The notes under the pieces were generated by a model that saw only the letters and a list, made by a program, of their open reading frames with translations, was not told the DNA's origin and did no database searches. From the NCBI GenBank assembly GCA_904502135.1, contig CAJGDE010000020.1:1-23493 (forward strand): DNA of 23,493 nucleotides, given 5' to 3'. Both the position numbers and the translations under genes were made by a program. This document shows, piece by piece, positions 15,864-23,222 of the stretch (positions are counted from its first letter, which is position 1; every line of letters starts with the position of its first letter). Source of the DNA: Kiritimatiellia bacterium. Lineage in GTDB: Bacteria; Verrucomicrobiota; Kiritimatiellia; RFP12; UBA1067.

Positions 15864-17581
15864 CAGCCGCTGATATACGAAGAAAAATCATAGAGGTCGT
15901 CGGCAATAACGGCGGTCATCTCGCCTCGTCTTTGGGGGCCGTTGAAATAGCCATGGCGTTAGCGGAGGTTTTTGATCCGAAAGAGGACGCGGTCATTTGG
16001 GATGTCGGTCATCAGGCGTACGCCTGGAAGATATTGACTGGCCGAGATTCTCAGTTTTCGTCGATACGAAAATTCGGCGGACTTTCGCCGTTCCCCACGC
16101 CTCTTGAGAGCGAATGCGATCCTGCGGTGTGCGGTCACGCGGGAGTTGCGCTTTCCGTCGCCGAAGGCATGGCGGCGGCGTATGAGAGTAGAAAATCGTT
16201 GAGAAATGTTGTTGCCGTGATAGGCGATGCGGCGATAGCCAACGGCACGAGCTTTGAGGCGCTTGATAATTGCGCGTCAGCCTGCGGCAAGGTGATTATT
16301 GTTCTTAACGATAATGAGATGTCGATATCGAAACCGCGCGGTTCGCTTTCAAGGATGCTCGCCAAGCTCATTACGGGCGTAAGATATAACCGCATAAAGG
16401 CGGCTGCGGAATCAGCTGGGCACAAGATGAAGCTTACGCCGCTTAGAGGCTTTTACCATCGCATCGAAAGCAGCATAAAAAGCTGGTTTTTGGGAAATGC
16501 TTTTTTTGAGCGTTTTTCAATAAGGTACATAGGGCCCGTTGACGGGCATGATCTTTCTTCTCTCAAATCCGCCTTCACTGTGGCAAAAGAAGACAAGAGA
16601 AGCGTTATCGTTCATGTGACGACAAAAAAAGGTAAGGGTTATGAACCTGCCGAGAAAGATCCTACCGCCTGGCACGGAGTGGGACCTTTTTACGGAAATC
16701 CTCGGGAGAAAGTGCGCGATTGGTCTTCTGCCTGCGGTGAGGCGATAGTTCAAGCGGCGCGCAAGGATGAAAGGGTTGTCGCTCTCGTCGCCGGGATGAA
16801 GGACGGTACGGGGCTTGAGCGATTCGCGCGAGAATTTCCACGGCGTTTTTATGATGTCGGAATAGCGGAAGGCCATATGGTTGCTTTTGCCGCCGGTTTG
16901 GCGGCGGGGGGAATGAAGCCTGTCGTGGCGATATATTCGACTTTCCTTCAGCGCGCCGTCGATCAGGTGATGCATGATGTGGCTATCGCGTCGCGCAATG
17001 TAGTTTTCTGCGTTGACAGAGCCGGTGTCGTTGGAGCGGACGGGGCGACGCATCAGGGCGTATTTGATATCGCAATGCTCAGGTGTCTGCCAAATATGAT
17101 CATCAGCCAGCCGGCCGATGAAAAAGAGCTTAAGGCAATGTTGGACGAAGCTCTTTCGTCCGACCATCCGCAGGTGATACGATATCCGAGAGGAGCTGTT
17201 CCTTCAGACGCTGAAATAGGAGAGTTCTCTCCTCGGGCATTGTCCGTGCAGCTGATGAACCCCGATGCGAAAACTCAGATATGGGCGCTTGGGGATCAAA
17301 TAGAGAAAGCTCGGAAAATAGCGTCTCTGACTGGCGCCGGAGTCGTCTACGCCAGGTATATAAAGCCTTTTGACAGCGAAATGCTTTCTAGACAGCGCTG
17401 CGAGGGTAAGCGCATAATATCACTTGAAAACGGTTCTGTGGCGGGCGGCTTCGGTGAGGCCATCGGTGCAGATCTCAAGTTCGGCTGGCCTGATAAATTC
17501 ATTTGTCATGGAACGCTTGAAGAGTTGGAAAAAGAATACGGCTTCGATGCTGCAACGATAGCGGAGGAAATAAATGGCTGA
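15860..17581 (+). CDS. dxs: 1-deoxy-D-xylulose-5-phosphate synthase, N-terminally short and motif-variant
   Basis: 573 residues against the usual 620. It lacks about 30 residues at the N-terminus: it starts MTAADIRRKIIEVV just before NGGHLASSLG. Catalyses pyruvate plus glyceraldehyde 3-phosphate condensation, the entry to the MEP isoprenoid pathway, with thiamine diphosphate. Matching features: IWDVGHQAYAWKILTGR, VIVLNDNEMSIS-like segment, YIGPVDGHD, DRAGVVGADGATHQG and IRYPRG. Two conserved sites deviate: the cofactor motif GDG reads GDA at residues 122-124, and the AEQH motif bearing the catalytic glutamate reads AEGH (Glu kept). ATGA overlap with the previous gene leaves no room for a longer start in this layout. 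I call it Dxs, with a small chance of a related transketolase-like enzyme. Confidence 0.88.
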   Translation: MTAADIRRKIIEVVGNNGGHLASSLGAVEIAMALAEVFDPKEDAVIWDVGHQAYAWKILTGRDSQFSSIRKFGGLSPFPTPLESECDPAVCGHAGVALSVAEGMAAAYESRKSLRNVVAVIGDAAIANGTSFEALDNCASACGKVIIVLNDNEMSISKPRGSLSRMLAKLITGVRYNRIKAAAESAGHKMKLTPLRGFYHRIESSIKSWFLGNAFFERFSIRYIGPVDGHDLSSLKSAFTVAKEDKRSVIVHVTTKKGKGYEPAEKDPTAWHGVGPFYGNPREKVRDWSSACGEAIVQAARKDERVVALVAGMKDGTGLERFAREFPRRFYDVGIAEGHMVAFAAGLAAGGMKPVVAIYSTFLQRAVDQVMHDVAIASRNVVFCVDRAGVVGADGATHQGVFDIAMLRCLPNMIISQPADEKELKAMLDEALSSDHPQVIRYPRGAVPSDAEIGEFSPRALSVQLMNPDAKTQIWALGDQIEKARKIASLTGAGVVYARYIKPFDSEMLSRQRCEGKRIISLENGSVAGGFGEAIGADLKFGWPDKFICHGTLEELEKEYGFDAATIAEEING

Positions 17582-18254
17582 GGTGCACGGTGTAGCGGGC
17601 GAGTGGGCTCGTGTAAAGGGTATGGTGGCTGGGTTGTGGCCGCTCTTTCTGGGCGTTTTCGCCTGTGGATTTTCTTTGGCTATGGCGTTCTTTTTGAGCC
17701 TGGCTGTAGGGGGCGTTCTTTTGATATGCTCTTTGAGTTTCATAAGCTGGAGTCTCTTTAAAGGACTTCGTCATGTGGAGCGTTTTTTTAAGGGAGCGCG
17801 CGGCGAAGAGAAAGTTTCGGGCATTCTTAAAAATTTGCCCTCGACATATCACGTCTTCAATGATTTTTTGGCAGGTCCTCTTCATGTGGATCATGTTGTC
17901 GCCGGGCCTGCGGGCGTCTTTGCGATAGAAACTAAATATTGGCGCGGACGTGTCACCATTGAGGACGGCCACATTCTTTTGGACGGGCAGCTTCCGGCCC
18001 GCTCTCCTCTCGCGCAGGTGTTGAAGGAGGCGCAGCTCGTCAAGGCTCAGCTTGCCAAAATCGGCGATTGGAAGGGCGCCGTGACTCCGGTTCTCGTCTT
18101 CGCCTCCGATACGTTCGACGCGACGATCGCAGAGCTGCAGGGCGCTGTCATAATAAATTCAAGCCATTTGAGAAAAAGCTTTGATACGCAAAGAATCGTA
18201 ATACCTCAGCCTGAACTTGACAGGCTCATCAGATTAATGGAGAATAATCAGTGA
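17574..18254 (+). CDS. Membrane-anchored NERD (nuclease-related) domain protein
   Basis: 226 residues. Two transmembrane segments lie near residues 17-60 (GLWPLFLGVFACGFSLAMAF and LAVGGVLLICSLSFISWSLF). A cytoplasmic NERD domain follows: GARGEEKVSGIL, then LHVDHVVAGPAGVFAIETKYWRG, with the Asp and Glu-x-Lys pattern (DH...ETKYW) of the restriction-endonuclease-like core. Substrate unknown; NERD proteins are usually of unknown function and sometimes associated with plasmid or defence genes, but here it sits in a housekeeping operon. ATG 17574 has GGAGG 6 nt upstream and overlaps dxs by 8 nt; the stop overlaps the next GTG. Confidence 0.82.
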   Translation: MAEVHGVAGEWARVKGMVAGLWPLFLGVFACGFSLAMAFFLSLAVGGVLLICSLSFISWSLFKGLRHVERFFKGARGEEKVSGILKNLPSTYHVFNDFLAGPLHVDHVVAGPAGVFAIETKYWRGRVTIEDGHILLDGQLPARSPLAQVLKEAQLVKAQLAKIGDWKGAVTPVLVFASDTFDATIAELQGAVIINSSHLRKSFDTQRIVIPQPELDRLIRLMENNQ

Positions 18255-20356
18255 AATACAGATTTTCAGTTTTGCTTCTGTTGGCGGCTCTTCTGACGCT
18301 GCCTTCGTCCGCAGATGTTTCGCCCGTCAAATATTATGGCAAAATCGCCAAGCGCCTTGTGGATATGCTGCCGAGATATCATGTTCTGCAGCATCCGATG
18401 AACGATGAAATATCGCAGCGCGCGTGGACAAATCTCGTTACATTCTACGATTTCGACCATTCCGTCTTTCTGCAGAGCGATCTCGACGGATTGTCGGCGC
18501 GCCAGAACGAGATAGATGACGCCCTCGCGCGCGAAGATGTCAGTTTCGGCTACGATGTCTATAATCTTTATGTTAAGAGACTTGGCGAGAGAATTGAGTT
18601 TGCGACAAATCTTCTCGTCAACGGAAAGTGGGACTTTTCGAAAGAAGAGGTTTATCGTATCAAACGCAAGGACGCTCCGTGGCCCAAGACGCGCGCCGAG
18701 GCCGAGGAGCATTGGCGAAAGCGCATAAAAAATGAACTTCTTCAGCACATCATTGCAAAAGAACTTGATAAGGAGGAGGCCGCCAAAAAACCGAAGAAGG
18801 AGTCCGTCTCCACGAACGTGGCCGAGAAAGTCGACGCTCAGAAAACTCCCGATACGCCCGAGGAGACTCTGATAAAAAAATATCGCCAGTATTATGCGGT
18901 TTTGACGGAGCCTGACGAAGAGAATGTGCTGCAGCATTATCTTTCGGCGGTGTGCCGCGCTTTCGATCCGCACACAGATTATATGTCGCCCGCTTCAAAG
19001 GAAGATTTCGATATGGAGATGAATCTTACGCTCTGCGGAGTGGGGGCGGTTCTCTCGATGGATGACGGGGCTTTGAAAATTGTGGAGATTATGCCGGGTG
19101 GCCCTATGGATCGCGACGGACGGATCAAAGAGGGCGATAAGATTTCAGGCGTCAAACAAGATAAGGGCGAGCTTGAAAACGTCATGTGGCAGCCCATGAA
19201 AAAGTCGATTAAGAAAATTCGCGGCAAGAAGGGCACTCGCGTTACGCTTGAGATAATTCCGAGAAGCGATCCTGCGGGGACTACGCGGAAAATGATTGAA
19301 CTTGTGCGCGATGAGATTAAACTTGAAGATCAGGCCGCCACAGGCCGTGTCGAGTGCGTCAAAGGTCCTGGCGGCATGAAGAAGCTCGGGTACATATATC
19401 TGCCCGGTTTCTACGGTACGATGGATAAGCGCCCTAACGAGGAGGGCTTCCGCAGCGCGGCGATGGATGTGGCGAAATACCTTGCCGAGTTTAATTCCCA
19501 GGGAGTCGAAGGTCTCGTTCTTGATTTCAGAGGCAATGGCGGCGGCTCACTCAGAGAGGCTGTTTTTCTTTCTGCGCTTTTCGCTCCGTCGGGTCCCGTG
19601 GTGCAGATTCGTGATATACGAAGCGTCGGCTGTTTGCAGATACCGCCTATGCAGGGCATAGCCTTTAAAAAGCCGATGGTGGTGTTGACCGATCGCGCTT
19701 CGGCTTCAGCTTCGGAGATTGTGGCGGGTCATTTAAAAGACTGCGCCAGAGCCGTGGTGCTTGGAGACAATCGCACTCACGGCAAGGGGACGGTTCAGAC
19801 GGTTCTCGGTCTTGGTCCTGAAAAATACGGCTCTACAAAGATTACTACGGCGAGATTCTATCGTATCAACGGCAGATCTACCCAGGTGGAAGGCGTTGAG
19901 GCCGATATCCACCTCTCTTCGCTTTTGGATGCTCTTGATATAGGCGAAGATAAGTTGACGTACGCTTTGCCGTTCAGCAAAATAAATCCGGCGGAATATT
20001 CTCTTTGCTGGAATATGTATCAGCACGTTCCTGCGCTCAGGGAGCTTTCGCAGGCGCGTCAGAAAAAGAATCCAAAATATCAGAAGCATTTGGAGAATGT
20101 TAAGGGAATGAAGGATATCTCCGAGCGAGAAGAGGTTCCTCTTGAGCGCGAAGCGAGGAAGAAGATGATGCGTCAGGACCGCGAGCTCAGAGAGCTTGAC
20201 GAAGAGGGCGATGAGGAAGAGGAGAATGTACGCCGAAAGAGAAATGGGCCGCGAAAAGACGATGTCGTTCTTGAAGAATCATTCAATGTTCTTGTCGATC
20301 TTATCGATTTGACCGGGTCAGAAGAGATGCCTCAGCCGAAAGGGTGGTGGCAATGA
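18251..20356 (+). CDS. prc: Tail-specific periplasmic protease (Prc/CtpA family)
   Basis: 701 residues. Signal peptide MKYRFSVLLLLAALLTLPSSA, so periplasmic. Order: an N-terminal helical domain with YDFDHSVFLQSDLDGL (as in E. coli Prc), a charged linker, a PDZ domain (about residues 260-360, LCGVGAVLSM ... GRIKEGDKISGV), then the S41 catalytic core. The Ser/Lys dyad is probably Ser486 in DRASASASEIVAG and Lys512 in HGKGTVQTV. The C-terminus has a basic/acidic tail (residues about 620-670) with a run of Asp/Glu, before ESFNVLVDLIDL. Degrades proteins from the C-terminus and trims envelope factors in other bacteria. GTG start 18251, with GGAG 8 nt upstream, overlaps the previous stop (GTGA); the stop overlaps dapF. 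Confidence 0.93.
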   Translation: MKYRFSVLLLLAALLTLPSSADVSPVKYYGKIAKRLVDMLPRYHVLQHPMNDEISQRAWTNLVTFYDFDHSVFLQSDLDGLSARQNEIDDALAREDVSFGYDVYNLYVKRLGERIEFATNLLVNGKWDFSKEEVYRIKRKDAPWPKTRAEAEEHWRKRIKNELLQHIIAKELDKEEAAKKPKKESVSTNVAEKVDAQKTPDTPEETLIKKYRQYYAVLTEPDEENVLQHYLSAVCRAFDPHTDYMSPASKEDFDMEMNLTLCGVGAVLSMDDGALKIVEIMPGGPMDRDGRIKEGDKISGVKQDKGELENVMWQPMKKSIKKIRGKKGTRVTLEIIPRSDPAGTTRKMIELVRDEIKLEDQAATGRVECVKGPGGMKKLGYIYLPGFYGTMDKRPNEEGFRSAAMDVAKYLAEFNSQGVEGLVLDFRGNGGGSLREAVFLSALFAPSGPVVQIRDIRSVGCLQIPPMQGIAFKKPMVVLTDRASASASEIVAGHLKDCARAVVLGDNRTHGKGTVQTVLGLGPEKYGSTKITTARFYRINGRSTQVEGVEADIHLSSLLDALDIGEDKLTYALPFSKINPAEYSLCWNMYQHVPALRELSQARQKKNPKYQKHLENVKGMKDISEREEVPLEREARKKMMRQDRELRELDEEGDEEEENVRRKRNGPRKDDVVLEESFNVLVDLIDLTGSEEMPQPKGWWQ

Positions 20357-21108
20357 AGTTTGTCAAGATGCACGGCGCCGGCAATGATTTTGTCATGCTT
20401 GATTGGCGCGGTGGAATTTCAATAACAAAAGAACATATACGCGCAATCGCCAATCGTCCTTCGGGTATCGGCTGCGAGGGCGTCATCGCCGTGGTGGACT
20501 GTCCGCGCAACGATTTTGCCATGCGTTTTTTCAATCCGGATGGCAGCGAGGCCGAACTTTGCGGAAACGGAGCCAGATGCGTGGCCGCGTTTGCCCGCAG
20601 AATCGGAGCCGTCGCAAGTGATGTGATGAGATTTTCCACGCTCGCCGGCGACATTGATGCCGAGATTATCAACGACCGAGAAGTTAAAATTTCAATGCCG
20701 CCGTTAAAGGCGATGAGAGGCAATTTCATAAATAGCGGAGTGCCGCATTATGTTGTCGCGTGTAAGGATATTGAAAAGATAGATGTTGCAAGCGAGGGCA
20801 AACGTCTTCGTTGGAGCGAGGAGTTCGCTCCCGGCGGAACGAATGTCGATTTTGTCGAAATCAGATCTTCGTCCTCTCTTCGCATACGCACTTACGAGCG
20901 AGGAGTTGAGGCTGAAACGTTCGCTTGCGGAACTGGAGCTGTCGCCTCTGCCGCTATTGGGGTTGCAAGATATGCGATGCATTTTCCTGTAGAGGTTGAA
21001 ACGGCGCGGAAAGACAAACTGATTGTTGACGGTTCTTTTGACGGTGCGGTCTTTTCTGGCGTTTCGCTTACGGGGCCTGTAGAGTTCGTGTTCGAAGGGG
21101 AGATATGA
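20353..21108 (+). CDS. dapF: Diaminopimelate epimerase
   Basis: 251 residues, slightly short of the usual 275. Interconverts LL- and meso-diaminopimelate for lysine and peptidoglycan synthesis. The two catalytic cysteines are Cys70 in EAELCGNGARCVA and Cys192 in ETFACGTGAVASA. The N-terminus MKFVKMHGAGNDFVMLD is canonical. ATG 20353 is chosen (ATGA overlap with prc); a GTG 9 nt earlier is rejected. Its presence argues the cell makes meso-DAP, relevant to the peptidoglycan context of the inactive PBP at the window start. Confidence 0.96.
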   Translation: MKFVKMHGAGNDFVMLDWRGGISITKEHIRAIANRPSGIGCEGVIAVVDCPRNDFAMRFFNPDGSEAELCGNGARCVAAFARRIGAVASDVMRFSTLAGDIDAEIINDREVKISMPPLKAMRGNFINSGVPHYVVACKDIEKIDVASEGKRLRWSEEFAPGGTNVDFVEIRSSSSLRIRTYERGVEAETFACGTGAVASAAIGVARYAMHFPVEVETARKDKLIVDGSFDGAVFSGVSLTGPVEFVFEGEI

Positions 21109-21689
21109 ATAAATACCCTCTTGTTGAAATTTTCAAGTCGCTTCAGGGCGAGGGGCGCAATATGGGTAGACCCGTAGTGTTTGTCAGGTTCGCGGGCTGC
21201 AATCTCAAGTGCCCGTGGTGCGATACGGACGTGTCGCCCAGGTTTGAATCGACTCTTGAAGAACTTCTTTTGGAAATCCGCTCTTTCAATCTCAAAAGCG
21301 TTATTTTCACGGGCGGAGAGCCTTCATTGGTAAAAGGAATCCCCGAACTTGTCGAAGCGCTTAAAGAAGATGGTTTTTGGATCGGCGTAGAAACGAACGG
21401 CACGGTTGATCCGGGTTGGTTTGCGTTTGTCGACTATTTGGCGGTAAGCCCCAAGAGAGGTGCGAATCTTGCGGTTGACAGAGCCGACGAAGTGCGAGTT
21501 GTGGCGGAGGATGAAAAAACATACGAGTTCTGTGAGAAGCTTCGCGAAAAAATTTCAGCCACAGACTATTATGTTTCGCCGTGTGACCATGACGGGCAGA
21601 TCGATTTCGCGACCGCCAAATCGGTTCTATCGAAGCTTCAAGGGTGGTCTCTTTCTGTTCAACTTCATAAGATACTTGGTTTCAGATGA
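21105..21689 (+). CDS. queE: 7-carboxy-7-deazaguanine synthase (queuosine pathway)
   Basis: 194 residues of a short radical-SAM family. The [4Fe-4S] ligands are in the C-x3-C-x2-C motif GCNLKCPWCDTD. SLQGEGRNMGRPVVFVRFAG and FTGGEPSLVK match the SAM- and substrate-binding parts. Converts 6-carboxytetrahydropterin to 7-carboxy-7-deazaguanine on the way to queuosine. ATGA overlap on both sides. The other que genes are not in the window. Its pterin-type substrate gives a loose link to the adjacent folP. Confidence 0.93.
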   Translation: MNKYPLVEIFKSLQGEGRNMGRPVVFVRFAGCNLKCPWCDTDVSPRFESTLEELLLEIRSFNLKSVIFTGGEPSLVKGIPELVEALKEDGFWIGVETNGTVDPGWFAFVDYLAVSPKRGANLAVDRADEVRVVAEDEKTYEFCEKLREKISATDYYVSPCDHDGQIDFATAKSVLSKLQGWSLSVQLHKILGFR

Positions 21690-22432
21690 ATCGCGTTAAA
21701 GTGATGGGGATCGTAAATGTTACGCCGGATTCTTTTTCCGACGGCGGTAAGTATTTCAAATCGTCAGAGGCTTGTCGTCGAGCGGAAAATATGATTGAGG
21801 AGGGGGCGGATATTCTTGATATCGGCGGAGAGTCCACCAGGCCCGGAGCAGAGCCGGTAGAATGGGCAGAGGAGTGGTCGAGAATAAAAGATGTCGTCTT
21901 GAATCTTGTCGACTCAGGAGTGCCGCTGAGCGTCGACACTTATCATCCGCAAACGGCGCAAAGAGCTGTAGATTCGGGTGTGAAGATCATTAATTGCGTA
22001 AAAAAAGAGCCTCTTCAGCAGATGTTGGATATATTGAGAAAAAATAAGGATGTTCTGCTCATTTCAGATGCTTCTTACTGGGGAATCTCTCCGTTTGTCT
22101 CTGTAGATGACTCGCGCCTTGAGAATCTTTATGAGTTTAAGGGGCGTATTTGGTTAGATCCTATGATCGGCTTTTCCACGACCCGTGAAGAAGATCTTTC
22201 TCTCATTCGTCATGTGCCGCATATTGCAAAGTACGCCCCGGTGTTGGTCGGCGCGAGCAGAAAGCGGATTGTCAAGAAATTGACGGGGCAGAAGGTGACC
22301 GGCAAAAATCTCGGCGGAAATCTTGCGATTGCCGCCTGGTGCGCGTTAAACGGAGCCTCCGCCGTGCGTGTGCACGATGTAGAAGAAACAGTGCAAATGT
22401 TGAAAGTAATCGGCGCAATCGAGACAGTCTAA
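21686..22432 (+). CDS. folP: Dihydropteroate synthase, short variant
   Basis: 248 residues against the usual 275-282. Joins 6-hydroxymethyl-dihydropterin diphosphate to p-aminobenzoate. Conserved: GIVNVTPDSFSDGG, LDIGGESTRPGAEP, SVDTYHP, the GASRKR lysine and VRVHDVEET. Changed: the usual I-N-D-V-S/T-G is INCVKK, the M-H-M-x-G block is LLISDA, and DPG-x-GF-x-K is DPMIGFSTT. A helix of roughly 20-30 residues between these blocks is missing. Pterin-site residues (Asp in SVDT, Asn in IIN, Asp in LDP, Lys in SRK) remain, so activity is likely. Last gene of the long operon; no convincing terminator follows. Confidence 0.88.
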   Translation: MNRVKVMGIVNVTPDSFSDGGKYFKSSEACRRAENMIEEGADILDIGGESTRPGAEPVEWAEEWSRIKDVVLNLVDSGVPLSVDTYHPQTAQRAVDSGVKIINCVKKEPLQQMLDILRKNKDVLLISDASYWGISPFVSVDDSRLENLYEFKGRIWLDPMIGFSTTREEDLSLIRHVPHIAKYAPVLVGASRKRIVKKLTGQKVTGKNLGGNLAIAAWCALNGASAVRVHDVEETVQMLKVIGAIETV

Positions 22433-22455
22433 AACGCGGAGCGTCTCATTGTGGG

Positions 22456-22535
22456 GATTTTATTTCGTTTAAGTCTTTTTAAATATGGTGTCGCGTCAGG
22501 AGGTGTCCGGAGCTCCTCCTCGGTCTCGACTCGCT
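22456..22535 (+). repeat. Dispersed repeat, copy B
   Basis: Plus-strand match to the reverse complement of 1021-1098, with identical blocks at 22456-22469, 22483-22501 and 22503-22531. It begins with GATTTTATTTCGTT, the terminal-repeat sequence of the 926-1100 element. A clear second terminal repeat is missing; a weak resemblance (TTTTTTCAAC followed by GAGACAAAAT) lies near 22694-22722, so this copy may be truncated or diverged. Confidence 0.75.
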
Positions 22536-22814
22536 ACGGAGTTGTAACGCCTTTCGCGTTTAGACAACAAGCCGTTTTCAGCCTACCTTGCCTCGATAAA
22601 CCCAGTGGTTGCGTACAAAAACCTCTCTTACGGCTACAATCCTTCGCGAGGTCTCACTCGGAGGACTCCGCTCCACCTCCTTTTGCGACGAATGTATTTT
22701 TTTTCAACACACGAGACAAAATTACTGATTCTTCCAAGGCCGCGTCTCGTCAGCGTTATAGCGCTCATTGCGCGCGTACAGGGTCATGGTTACCACAGTA
22801 GCGGGAGTATATGA

Positions 22815-22827
22815 TATACTGTTCGGC
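22815..22827 (+). promoter_or_regulatory. -10 box of the transposase fragment, predicted leaderless
   Basis: TATACT at 22815-22820 is followed by 7 nt before the ATG at 22828, the same near-leaderless geometry as at 1137 and 10942. Confidence 0.4.
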
Positions 22828-22941
22828 ATGAGACGTTGCAGGATAAATCTTCCCAATCGTTGCTATCACCTGATTATCCGTGTCGCCCACCGCGCGTTGG
22901 AATGGGGTAAGTGGCGAATCGAACGGGTTGCGCCGCTATGA
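22828..22941 (+). pseudogene. REP-associated tyrosine (Y1/TnpA-type) transposase, N-terminal fragment
   Basis: A 37-codon ORF starting MRRCRINLPNRCYHLIIRVA, then HRALEWGKWRIERVAPL and a stop. The opening matches the N-terminus of Y1_Tnp/RAYT transposases (basic start, R-[IL]-x-x-P, [CI]-Y-H-[LV], then an R-V-A-H-R-type segment). The HUH metal site and the catalytic tyrosine that would follow are missing; the sequence jumps after HRA to an unrelated or C-terminal tail. It is not functional on its own. Identification is by recognition of the N-terminal pattern only. Confidence 0.6.
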
Positions 22942-23222
22942 CAAGGAAAACCTACTGTGGCAATTTACTGTGGCAATTAGGGCTGACCCTGTTGGCTCCG
23001 AATCGCCTATCTCGCAAGTTGCTGTTGTCAGAAATTGAGGAGAGAAGAGAACGAAGTTTTCGCGCGGCATTAGTAGTTTTGGGAAGTATCGGCGATGAAA
23101 CTTGTATTTCAGTTTTGCGGGATGTTGTTGCGAAGGAAGATGTCGATTGGGTTCGAGAACGGGCTAAAGAAAGTTTAGTGAAAATTCAAAAAAGAATAAC
23201 GAAAGGTGAGGATGCGTATTGA
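22938..23222 (+). CDS. Short HEAT-repeat-like protein, probably 5'-truncated
   Basis: About 94 residues from ATG 22938; GTG 22911 is an in-frame alternative. The part after about 23000 carries one or two HEAT-like helical hairpins: RSFRAALVVLGSIGDETCIS, then VLRDVV and VRERAKESLVKIQKR. This A-x-x-x-LG-x-IGD pattern is typical of PBS-lyase/HEAT repeats in protein-interaction modules. The first 20 or so residues are encoded by the right end of the transposase-type element, so the original start was probably lost and the remaining 3' part now begins inside the element. Expression is uncertain. It overlaps the next gene by 11 nt, which fits an old operon pair. Confidence 0.5.
   Translation: MTRKTYCGNLLWQLGLTLLAPNRLSRKLLLSEIEERRERSFRAALVVLGSIGDETCISVLRDVVAKEDVDWVRERAKESLVKIQKRITKGEDAY

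Larger units (their letters stand above)
22433..22827. other. Gene-poor stretch with repeats
   Basis: A 395-nt region with no supported protein-coding gene. It contains copy B of the dispersed repeat, a REP-like arm at 22778-22801 and a TATACT box at its end. An open frame at 22451-22801 is made of repeat sequence and is not credible as a gene. Confidence 0.6.
22778..22992 (+). mobile_element. Internally deleted RAYT/Y1-transposase element with imperfect inverted ends
   Basis: The left end has ACAGGGTC (22778-22785) and CCACAGTAG (22793-22801). The right end has CTACTGTGG (22952-22960), a second TACTGTGG (22966-22973) and GACCCTGT (22985-22992), which are the complements in reverse order. 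The right end shows a 14-bp tandem duplication around TACTGTGGCAATT. Between them lies a short transposase fragment. Together this looks like a non-autonomous derivative that lost the body of its transposase. Confidence 0.55.

Noticed and set aside
16517..17167. 216-codon minus-strand frame opposite dxs
   Set aside because: No domain, no promoter or ribosome-binding site; shadow of a strongly conserved gene on the other strand.
22421..22447. Possible terminator hairpin after folP (GAGAC ... GTCTC)
   Set aside because: The stem is only 5 bp with a 17-nt loop, overlaps the stop codon and has no following T-run.
22451..22801. 116-codon open frame between folP and the transposase fragment
   Set aside because: It is built from the dispersed repeat and ends in the REP-like arm; serine/arginine-rich low-complexity translation with no domain.
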